Source: Limnoperna fortunei (lineage: Eukaryota; Mollusca; Bivalvia; Mytilida; Modiolidae). Taken from it: a stretch of DNA of 64,000 bases. Positions 47,201-59,200 of the stretch are shown here, piece by piece. The stretch covers positions 76,174,926 through 76,238,925 of the forward strand of contig OX104117.1 in assembly GCA_944474755.1 (NCBI GenBank), read 5' to 3'. The first letter of the stretch is position 1. Every line of letters starts with the position of its first letter. A model generated the notes under the pieces. That model was not told the origin of the DNA. It made no database searches and saw only the letters and a program-made list of their open reading frames with translations. The position numbers and the translations under genes are program-made.

Positions 47201-50200
47201 CATATGTTCCAGGAAAGAAATTGATAATTGCCGATACTTTAAGCCGAGCACCGTCCGGAACTCAGGAGAAAAATGAGAAGGATTTTGAATCCGAAACAAC
47301 TGCTTTCGTTGATATGATCATGAAGGGATTACCCGTGTCAAACAAAAGACTCGATGAAATTCGCGAAAAGCAGGCGAGTGACCCGATAACTAGTGAACTT
47401 TCAATCCTAAGTCAAGAAGGGTGGCCTAACAAATCTAAAATTAGGCGTGAAATAATACCGTATTGGTCAATGCGTTCGGAATTCTCTGTAACTGATGGAA
47501 TACTAATGAAAGGCACGTGTATTGTCATACCAAGTGTCATGCAAAGAGACATTATTAACAGATTACACGAAGCACATCAAGGGATTGTTAAATGTCGCGA
47601 GCGAGCGCGTCATACTGTGTGGTGGTTAGAAATAAATAGACAGATAGAAGACGTTGTTAAAAACTGTAGAAAATGTGAAGAGAATAGAAGTGATCATGCG
47701 GAACAAATGATAAATTCGGAATTTCCACACCGTGCATGGGAAAAAGTCGCATCCGACTTGTTTGAACACAATAAAAAGTCTTATTTGCTCGTTGTGGACT
47801 ATTATTCCCGCTTTATTGAGATTGCAAAGCTGTATAGCACTACCGCAAATTCAGTTATAAATCATCTGAAATCTATCTTCTCTCGCCATGGAATTCCTAA
47901 CATTTTTATGTCGGACAATGGACCGCAGTACAGTGGATACGCGTTCCAAGAGTTCGCTAGACAGTATAAGTTTGAGCATAGAACGAGCAGTCCAAAATAC
48001 CCGCAAAGTAATGGATTGGCAGAAAGAGCTGTCCGAACCGTTAAACAAATGCTCACAAAATCGAGTGACCCTTATTTAGCATTATTGGCTTATCGTTCAA
48101 CTCCACTAGAAAATGGATTCAGCCCATCTGAATTACTAATGGGAAGGCGTTTACAAACTACACTACCGATTGTAAACGTTGAACTTAATCCGAGACGATA
48201 TAACAAACAATCAGTTCGATCGAGAGAGAGACGTTACAAACAGCAACAGAAATTTCACTACGATAGACGCCATCGTGTCCGTAGTTTAGATAAACTTTCT
48301 ACCAATGACGATGTTTATGTTAAGGATCAACATACTTGGGGGACAATTAAACGTCCTACATAGTACAAACAGAGAACGGAGAAGTCAGGAGAAACAGAAG
48401 AGATTTAGTAAAATCTGAGTCGAACGATGACAATAGTGATAATAAACAGATTAACGCTGACCTTCAAAAATCAGCGGATTTACAAACACAATCAGAATCA
48501 ACACATTACATTACGAGGTCAGGGAGAGTGTCAAAACCGCCAGTGAAACTTGACTTGTAAAAATTGTTTCAGTGTTTATTACTTTTGCAAGCTTAAGGTT
48601 AATTTTCGTTAAGCCGATAAAGGGGGATGTAGTGTTATCTCACATAACATATGTTTTACCAGACTGCCGTCTGCGTTACATTTTCAGAGGTTAATGACTT
48701 AGGTCAGTGACCAAGTTATTCTATTTGTTTGTATCATATATTTTAGATAGAGTTGTAATAAAGGTAGTTTAGCTGCAGACGTTTTATTGTAAACATGTTC
48801 CCAGACCATACAACAGTGGGTATTTGTTTTATTTAATCAACTCCTACAGTTTTGTACCCGGATGCTTTTGAAAATTGGAATCCAGGGATATTAAGCATTG
48901 CTCGCAGTTTTTCTAGTTTTCGATTATATTGAGATGATGTACTGTATTTAATTGCCATTTCTATAGTTTGTACAACTACAAAAATGAAGCAGTACTAAGT
49001 AAATAGCATATAACTATGTCAATGTGATATATTGGTAGAAGATCAAGATATATTATTATTTATCAAGACATCAAAAACACTACCTACCCCGTTAATAACG
49101 AATGCGTAATACTGGCGGACTGTTGACAAGGCATCGGTTTGTCGTTCTAAATCTGTCTCTTTTGTGCTTGTATTGTACCAACTGAAATGTAAGCAATACT
49201 AATCTGACACACAAATGCAGCCCATACGGTAATGCTTACTAGCAACTTCTGACTAAGGGCTGACAGCAGTCTATGCTATTTCTATATAGACGAGTGCTCA
49301 AGGCAGTTAATGTTATCTACTATAGATCACCTGCGAATGAGCGTTGATGTTGCAAGTTAACACGACTCTAACATAAAATGCTAGTTTTCCTTTCAAGGCA
49401 TCGTCGGAAACCCACGTTCGGTCGCGTTCTCGCTTGCTACGACTTACCGACCGTCGGCGCACTTGTTATATTTTCTCGTTTTCATGAATATTCATTAAAT
49501 GTAATACGCCGATGGGAACGACGTTTATGTGATACAACTATTTTGATTAGTTGCAAACCCATCGCCGGAAGTGCAAGCAACCATTCAAAATAGGACATCG
49601 ATGAAAAGCATCACGATAATTGTCAAAAGTAGTGGAAGTCTTTTAACCAGTAACGCGATGTTTAACAAGTAACGCGATGCTCTTAATAAGTATCGATAGA
49701 AACATCACAATTGTGACGTGTACGGCCACTGATACACTCACTCTGAAACATACTGGTTTGTAGTGGTGTTAAATAAACCAAAGCAATATTGATACGTGCA
49801 TCTAACGTCGATTACATTATGCTTTCATGTGATAAGAGTCTTTGTACACCATGATTATAATTAACCCTCACAACATTCTTAGCCTTTGCTTGACTTAAAA
49901 TTGATCAATGTTAGCATTCACGGAGATATTTGTAAAATTACTTGAAACTTACTACTTATAAATTGAATAATCTGCAACAATAAGCAGTTCTACCTGGTAC
50001 GACCCGGTTGCTCGCTTCCGCCTTGCACTCGCCTTCGTATGGTTCTTTTCTTGCATAATTCCTATAAATAAAAAGAGACTTTATATTAAATAATATTAAT
50101 AGCAGACATTTAAGTTTTCATTGAGCGTACAAAATTCGAAAATTTATTGTATTTCAATTTAATTTTATACCTTTTTTTCTTTTTGTCAAGGTTTAAAGGT

Positions 50201-53200
50201 TTGTTAATAGACATGTTTGTCAAACCTGCATTAAGATAAACAACTTACTTATTTTTTATATGAGAGTGACAAATCAAATGAGAACATAGGTTTGTTTGTT
50301 TTACTGTGGCATTTTCAGAAATTGTTCATCTATATTGTGGCGTCCATTTCTTATTGGTGAGGAGCTCGGAGTAACCGGTGAAAACACTCGACCTTCTGCA
50401 GGAAAACCAATTATTTGCAAGATGATATTGTTGCTGCATAAATTACATTTACATAAACGATATCGTGATTTTAAAAGAGTGGAAAAGGGAATTTTTTCCA
50501 AATATATATCTTTTAATTTGTCACGGGCATAAGGCGACTTTTGTAAGTCAGTATTTTCTTGTATCTGCCGTTCTTGTTAGTTGTTTATAACCCCCGCTCT
50601 TACGTTTATCATGTCCAATAGTTTGTATGTTGCAATGTATTGTGTTTTATACGTAACCTGCTACTGTGTTGATAGCAGCCAGCCACTTAATGACTGACTC
50701 TGAATCTGAACGGCCGACCCGAAATGATTGGACGTAAAAAAACAAAAAACTAATTTCAATGTACGTAACGGGAGAATATGATGACCCAATGCACAGTCAT
50801 GTTTAGCTACAATTGAAATTGGATGTTCAGTGATGATGTTACTTTCAACACGGCAAAGCTCGCCAATAAAATCTGACCGCAAAGATATGTAGCTGAAAAA
50901 TTGCTGAAAGTAGCGTTTAACACCATTTAAACAAACAAAAGCACAAGGATCTTCAATTAAGCATTTTATATTAAAACATGACAAGTTTATATGGAGGAAA
51001 ATCAAGCTGTATCATTTAGTATAAGTTCCACTCTGATCTAATCCTGTCTTATACGTTACCGACTAAGTGAAAGAAATGAACTTACGACGGGAAATACTAT
51101 GATCATAAGTTATATTAAGATGCGTTTCTTTAAACATTTGAAATTTGTTGTATTTGTTTCCTAATTCTTTTGTTTCGTTTCTCCCCGGTGTCTGTATAAT
51201 GTAGTGTTCACCATCTACGGGCAATACACCTAACTACAAAAGAAAAATAGACAGTCAGCGTTTTTGATATCCCGCGCTAGCGGGTGTCAAATTGACGATT
51301 GATTTTCGTTGACAAAAGATTAAGTGTTTTTTTTGTTAAATTCAGTTTATAAATTGTTAACAGTCATACATATAGTAGTCGTCTGGTGTAAGTAATGTGG
51401 CTCATTACGCCTGTTGTACGAAAACAGCGTTATTTCGTAAATAATGGCATCTTATAGTATCCTAATTTGAACTACGTCTGCTGTATTTCGTAAATATAAT
51501 CATAGCATTTTTGAAATTAAATAATTTCTCTACAGAAATTGTAACCATAAGGACGCGGTATTTTTCAAACCTCTCATTACGACGTATGTAGACGCTCGAA
51601 CGACGTATGTAGACGCTCGACCATTTCTTCTCTGTAGTATAAATCTTGATTCAACGCTAAACCACACCCTTCCTGCCATGGTCCGGTTCTCGAGTTATGT
51701 ACCCCAATGTACTATTGAAAAGGCCTGGAAATCATGCTCCGGTGAACGTTATTAAGTCTGGCGACTGCAGATAAGCCATGATTTGGGACTGCACTTCTTA
51801 TTCCATACGCCTTCTTCGTGCAGAGAATCACGTGCCAACCTGGAGATGTCAGGCGCAATCAACACCATTATCAGAAGTTTTAATTCAATAATCGGACATA
51901 AACAAATTGTTTTAATGTCTTGATCACGCAGAGATATACGGAAAAAAAGATTAAATATAATTACCAAACTTTTTGTCCCAGTTTCATCCTCTTGTACGAC
52001 AAAGAAAGCCCCATTCTTGGTATCTTGATAAAATATAGATTCCTGTAATAAAAATAATACTAAACTCAGTCTGAAAAATTCGATCATTATAGATTATTTA
52101 CGTTTTTTCCTAACATTGTGACGTCATAGTGTATACTTAACATAGTCATGACAGCGAGGTGAGATAAATAGTATCTAGGCGAGACAAGAAAATCGCAAAC
52201 CCAAGGGCAAAGATATCTTGTCCATCCCGAGGCTCTGCCGAGGGATTGAAAAAACAGATATCTTTGACCGCAGGTTTGAGATTTTCTTGAATAGACTTTC
52301 CACAAGCGATACTTTTACTCATCTTAGTTGCAGATTCTTTAGGCATTGAAGTATTTTTGGCGCCATTTTTGTATATGTAACTGTAACGTCATGACGTCAT
52401 AATAAACTGACGTCACAATAAGCTATTTCACCCGTTTGACAGAGAAATTTCACCAACAGGAAGTCACGAGATATTTCTATACCTCGGGTGAGAATTATAG
52501 GATCTAACACCGGTGGGATGGCAAGACGGGAAAATCTCAGACACCCAAGTGAAAAGATTTCTGGTCTCCAAGGAGACCAAAAAAAATCTTTCACGCGGGT
52601 GTCTGAGATTTTCCAGTCTTGCCTTACCACCAGTGTTTGATTCTATTTCACACTAATTCGTTAAAAAAATCCTGATCTGTTCTGTTGGAAGATGTCAAGA
52701 AATAGAGTTATCTACCCTGAACGTAATCTCAAGTATACACATGTTGCGTCACAGTGGGAACGACAACACAATTAATGACCTTTGCAACTCGTTGTGGTTC
52801 CCCATAAAATAGTGTATTTCTTTGTAATTTTTTTTCTTTGGCTTTTTTCTTGTTTTGCTTCTACTTTTTGGGCTTATTGGAAAGAAGGATGTTTGAAAAA
52901 AAAATTAAACATTTGATGAAATATAATGAATTAGGAGTAATTTGGTCTAGTGGAAGGATTGCAAATTTTCTGTTTTCAGAGTCTGTCGGTCTTCATCTCT
53001 GAAGATAGGGATGCTTCCAGAGCTTTACAAAGAGTTAGAAATGGTCAGTTTTTCTAAATTTTGGATACAGTTTGAAAGTGGTATGGTACTTTCAGACCAC
53101 CAAATGGCATGCAAATAAAATCGGTGGATTTTTTTCAATTGACTTTATGTTAATATCGACAAAGAGGGAAAAAGAGGTCTTCAACAATTGTGTTGTATTT

Positions 53201-56200
53201 CCAGTGTTTGTTTTGATGTTTACCTGTGGTATAAATTGGGTCATGGAAGCTCAGATATGTTGTTTTCATGTTAATATTTAAAAAAACATAGTAAACCAAC
53301 ACAAATAAAGCAAATATTTTATGATTTTTATTGCTGAACCGACAGTTGACGTCACAATACATTTTTACGGGAAAAGTAGCGTGAAATTCTTATCTCACCC
53401 ACGGGTTGAGACAAGGATATCTCAACCGGCTAATAATAGGTACTACGCTGTCTCATTAGTGAGAAATATAGGATCTAACACAGGTGGGAAGGCAAGACGG
53501 GAAAATCTCAGACACCCAATTGAAAAGATTTCTGGTCTCCAACGAGTCTCTGCCGAGTTGGAGACCAAAAGAAATCTTTCACGCGGGTGTATGAGATTTT
53601 CCAATCTTGCCCTACCACCGGTGTTTGATTCTATTTCTCACTAATTCGTTAAAAAAAATATCTGGTGCTGTTCTGTTGGAAGATGTCAACAAATAAAGTT
53701 ATCTACCCTGAATGTAATCTCCAGTGTACATTAGTTGCGTAAACGTATTTGATGTGTACCGCTTATATTGGTTCGTGGAAGCTCAGATATGTTGTTTTTA
53801 TGTTAATATTTAAAGAGGCCTAGTAAACCAACACAACTAAAGTATATATTTTATGATTTTCTCGATAAACCGAAAATTGACGTCACAATACATTTTACGG
53901 GAAAAGGAGCGTGAAATTCTTATCTCACCCACGGGTTGAGACAATGATATCTCAACCGGCTAAAAATAGGTACCACGCTGTCCCATTAGTGAGAAAGAGA
54001 AATCTCACCAACAGGAAGTCACGAAGTATTTCTATACCTCGGGTGAGAAAAGGATATTTCAACCCGCTAAAAATAGGTACCACGCTGTCTCAATAGTGAG
54101 AAGGGCCCATCTCACGCTAGATGTAGTGAGATGGGATAATACCGCACATAAAGATTTAAGTAAAATACTTCAAAATAGCGATAATTACAGTTATCTGTTG
54201 CTACTGTAATATGCTCACAAAAGACGTTTGACAACTCTTTAATCCTAAAATTGTTTTTCGTGAACTTATATAATTTTGTTACAATTTGTACTTTACTCTG
54301 CAGTCACAATTAATGCAGTCAAAATAACAATTATACCTCATTGTCTTGAAGTGTCTTCTCATGAATGGAGCCTCCTTCCAAAGCAAGCGTTCGTACGTTT
54401 GTGTTCAGTTTGTCATTGCGCATAAGATGAACGCTTATTGGTTTGCTATCCACAGTCAGATTGAAATCATAAGTTTCAGGATGAAGTTTGTGGTCGTCTG
54501 CTGATCTGCGCGTTCTTTTCCCTTCATTAAAACGAATGTAAACATCGTCTGAAATGATACACGTTTTTCTTATTTCATACTCGTGCAATTTTTCATTCGT
54601 AACATCAACTGTTCCAGTGATTATGTTAACCGCAACGTATATTACTTAAACCATCATGAATTACGTACCACATATATTACTAAAACCACAATAATATTAG
54701 TTCAATCGGCACATATATTACAGAAACTACCATGAATAATTAACAGTAACCACCCCAAATATTACTTTAAGTACCACACACAAATATACCACGCATATAA
54801 ATAAAAAACAATAATACTACATAATGAATAATTTCTGAAAGGACAACATAAAACTGTTCAAAATGACTGGACTGGGTTAAAGAAACTTTGTCCAATCAAT
54901 ATATACTTGCTTTCCAACTGGGAAGTTCGTTGATATCTACCCAAGGCGATTCAATGAAACAATGTAATAAAAAGCTTAAAAATTATGCCGACTCTATCAT
55001 ATGAGAAAATCCTACCGCAGGTACTCCAGCTTCTTGCCCCAATAAAAACTGGACGCCGTGGTATAGCACACCATTCAAACAAACAAACAATCGTAGGAGA
55101 AAATGATTTGCTTGGTTAACTTATTACAATGTGGAGAAATATGATATATTATGCAGTGGCGTGCCAGGCGGAAGCTCGGAACCCTTAGGCTTCCACCTAG
55201 TCTGGGTATGTTGCTTGCTAAAAACGGTGTCAGAACAATTATGTTTTTATCCAAAATATTAGTCTGTTTCACATAAATTTAATTCAGAAAGATAAAAATG
55301 CTATGAATCTGGAGCGGATACCAAAAAGGCTTTCTCGTCATTCAGATCCGAGCTATGTCACTGATATGTCTGGGAAGCATAGATTCATTTATATCGATAT
55401 TTAAAGTCCCTAACATTTAAAATATGTAATGGTTTTCCGGCGATATTCACTCTACATAGCATCGCATTTAGTTTTGGCTCTAAAAGTTATTAGCATTTCT
55501 CCAGATCTCGCATAGTTTTTCAATATATTGGAAATTAATCTGCACAGGAATGATAATTATCATACAAGAACATTTAGCTGATCCTAGTATCTCGGGAAAA
55601 ATATTCTAAACTATTGCCTTGTTAGACATGAAATAGCTGTAAAACATTACTTATCGGTCTTCTTTCGTTCATGACCTTCTTTAAAATATACTCAACTTTC
55701 ATAAATACCTGATATCTACCATTTGGCGTTATTCCCGTCTCGCACGCGAGACAGATAAATAATCAAAAGCTTAACTGCGGAAACCAGTCGTACCTCAAGG
55801 ATAACAGATCAACAATGCTGTGTCTTGATTGGCTGTTTAATCAGGAGATAGCTGCCGATTGGCCAACAGATAAGCAGATCTAAGTAAGGGATGAAGACCC
55901 CGCATGATTACGGGGCGTTAGCAATCATAATAGGCCGACCGCCATTCATAGTCACTATAGAAAAGCCGAGCGATCACGAATGTTTCGATGAAAAAAAAAG
56001 GGAAAAAATATGCAAGATAATGGGAATCAAACTGCTTTAAAAGGAAAGTGGCATTGATTTGTGTATGTTTATCATTAAATGTATATTATAAAACTTAAAC
56101 GGAGAAACACGGAAATGGAAAAGCATATTCCCATTTACAAATCAGGTCTACATCAACTATATTGGTGAATATGATGCATCTAGAAACGAACCCCAATGCA

Positions 56201-59200
56201 TTCTTGGATTCTGCCTCCGATCTGTATTTTTCCGGTTAGGATAAAAATTTTAATTCTTTTCGTGCTTACTGGCAAGGTTCACATCAACTATCTTACCACG
56301 TATGACGCATCCAGAGATGCTTAGCATAGCGCCTGCTTCAGTTGCTACCTCTGACCTATATTTTGCGGTTGCCTGATTTGGCTATCTAAACATTGTGTAC
56401 TTATAATGAAGTGACATATTGCCATTTAACATTAAAAAACAGTACGTATTTTAGTCCAAAAAGAAAAATTAAGCTTATAGACGGCTAGCTTTTTAGGAAA
56501 ACTAATTCTTGTCTGAGAATATACTCCCCTTTCATGAATACCTGATATCTCCCATTTGATGTTATCTGAGAATATACTCCCATTTCATGAATAACTGATA
56601 TCTCCCATTTGATGTTATCTGAGAATATACTGACCTTTCATGAATACCTGATATCTCCCATTTTATGCTATCTGAGAATATACTCACCTTTCACGAATAC
56701 CTGATATCTCCCATTTGATGGTATCTGAGAATATACTCACCTTTCATGAATACCTGATATCTCCCATTTTATGCTATCTGAGAATATACTCACCTTTCAC
56801 GAATACCTGATATCTCCCATTTAATGGTATCTGACAATATACTCACCTTTCACGAATACCTGATATCTCCCATTTGATGGTATCTGAGAATATTATTAAT
56901 TGATATTTTTCTGATAAATTTGATTGGTGTAAAGCCTATCACATGACATGCTGTATTTGTTAAGGTTCTTTGAAAACGGCTTATAGAAAAGTGATGTTGC
57001 ACTGTTATATTTAGAAAACATGATATTGCACGGCTATTTTAAAATCATTTGGATTTCCCCTTTAAACAGCCAATCAGAATTGACTTCTTTCTATTTCCGG
57101 TTTGAAAGTTAGGAAAGTATGTACATTGTGGAAAATTGAAAATATTTCAATACATTTGTATGTTTTTTTTGTATTTATAAATCTTTTAAATTGAAAGTTT
57201 TCATTTTTTCAGATGATATTGAAATGAAATGTGATACATGTATTTTCGTGCATGCGACAAAAACCCATAAAAACAGTAAACTAATCAAAAGAACATAGAT
57301 CAAAATTGCTTTAAAATACTAGTATATACAGATGTGCATAAAAATATCAATTAATAATATAACAGTTGTAGCCTTTAAATACGGTCGATATGAAAAAATA
57401 TCGACATGAACTTCGTTGTCGGTCGATATATTCTCATGTCGATATTTTTTCATATCGACCTAATTTAATGGCTATAATTGTATAATATACTCACCTTTCA
57501 CGAATACCTGATATCTCCCCTTTGAAGTTATCTTAATACATGTAAGTGCTTTTGTTTGCCAGACATGGCTGCTTCTTCCTTATTATTTGACTTATAATGC
57601 AACATTTCGAAATTGTGACAAGGACCTCATAATTATAAGAAGTCCGTATTTTAATATAATGATAATATTTTGTAAAAGCGCGTAATGTCCTTTAAACAAG
57701 TAAAAGCAAAGCACTAATTAAGTATTCAGTTACCTTCCTTATGGATAAACAAGTACTATCTTTAAAAAAGATATTCGACGCATTTAACTCCTAGAGATGT
57801 ATGTAAGGTAGAACGGAAACTAAGCAAACAACAATAAGAAAAAAAACTTTTTTAAAAATTATCAAACGAAAGAAAGAGACAAGAAACATTAACGTTTTCT
57901 TTCATTGATGTGTATGTGTGGGGGGAGCGGGGAAATAATTTACGTGTTGCGAGCTGTATCCAAGCAAAATAAGGCCATAAGAAGGTTGCTACATTCATGG
58001 ACATTTTAGAAATGTTATTAAACAATAGGGTATTATCAAAAATAGACTTTGCAATTAGAGCTCCATCTCCTGTCTGCGCGTGAATGACGACGGACGCAAA
58101 GAAAGAAGATAGACATTAATGGCTTTAAAAATCAAAGAGCTTACAATAAACATATTTAAATATCCCAAATGAAAAGCTAATTCAGAAGTTGAAGACCTCA
58201 ATGGTAAATAAAAAAACATACAAACCTTTAACCTTATATGTATATGTCGGAGTTGTAAGTTTTTTTCTTGTGATGTATCGTATATATTAACTCGAAAACA
58301 AGATAGTTAACATTTTAAAATTTCAAAACAGCACCTATTTTTTAAATAAATTTCATATTAAGCAAATATGTACTTATATGCATCAAGTAATATTCATTAC
58401 AGTTGGCTATTTTATTAATTTAACTATCTTTTAAAATGGAAACTTCTAAGTAAAATATTTTAATTATAATTGTATTAACATGACCACAAAATGTCAATTC
58501 AATGCTAATTAAATGTGAATTGAAATCGGTAATGTGTATGCTATCCCCAAAAAGGGGGGGGGGTAATTGAGGTCCAAATAAATAAGTGCAACGAAAGTAT
58601 CTGTGAAATTTACTCTTAATTCAATGTGCTGTGTATGTATAGTAAACAAAATGTGTTATCGAACCACTGTGTCTCATACTAGTCATTTAGCGTTCTGACA
58701 ATTACCAATGACCTACTTACCTTTGTGTAGTATCATTTGTATGACAATAATTTCACTATATATATGGAGAGAGAGAGTGCGTGTGTCAGGCGGTCAAATG
58801 AAGAAAATATGGTGTAAATACATCACCGGCGTGAAGATTTTTAACAGATACGATGGTCAACAAAGCAAATTTAATTCTACCCCAGACGAAATGCGCAAAA
58901 ATTAAAAGACGTATGGTTATATTATGTAATTATTGTTGATCAGTTCTGCATGGCATTCTTTTGGCATTAAAAAATTATTCTTTAAAGTTAAATAGTTAAA
59001 TTACGACTACCAATTGTTTAAAAACACCGGTATGCTGGACTAATAGTTTGGGAAATGCAAATAAGGATGCTTTTCAGAGCATAATACAGTAGATTGTTCG
59101 AACGCAGAATTTTTTACTATTTTTGTCTAATCAGAATGCAAGCTTGTCTTCAATTACAGTACGTTACCATGGGTAAGCGTCTTTTAGTTCAAAGGTCACA

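Larger units (their letters stand above)
44493..48815 (+). mobile_element. Ty3/Gypsy LTR retrotransposon, young, single gag-pol ORF
   Basis: LTRs of 188 bases (44493-44680 and 48628-48815) begin TGTAGTG and end CATACAACA; I see one difference between them. A 5-bp target duplication GTGGG lies at 44488-44492 and 48816-48820. A primer-site-like TGG starts right after the 5' LTR, and a purine run (aaaggggga) precedes the 3' LTR. Short LTRs, one fused gag-pol ORF and the 5-bp duplication resemble the mollusc Steamer-like group, but clade is not settled. It lies in intron 6 of the protease-mucin gene in the opposite orientation. Confidence 0.95.

Noticed and set aside
50010..50014. Splice donor at ccag|gtagaa in protease exon 5
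   Set aside because: It leaves the wrong phase for exon 6. Reading on gives VELLIVADYSIYK, the expected first strand, and a strong gtaagt donor in the correct phase at 49952.
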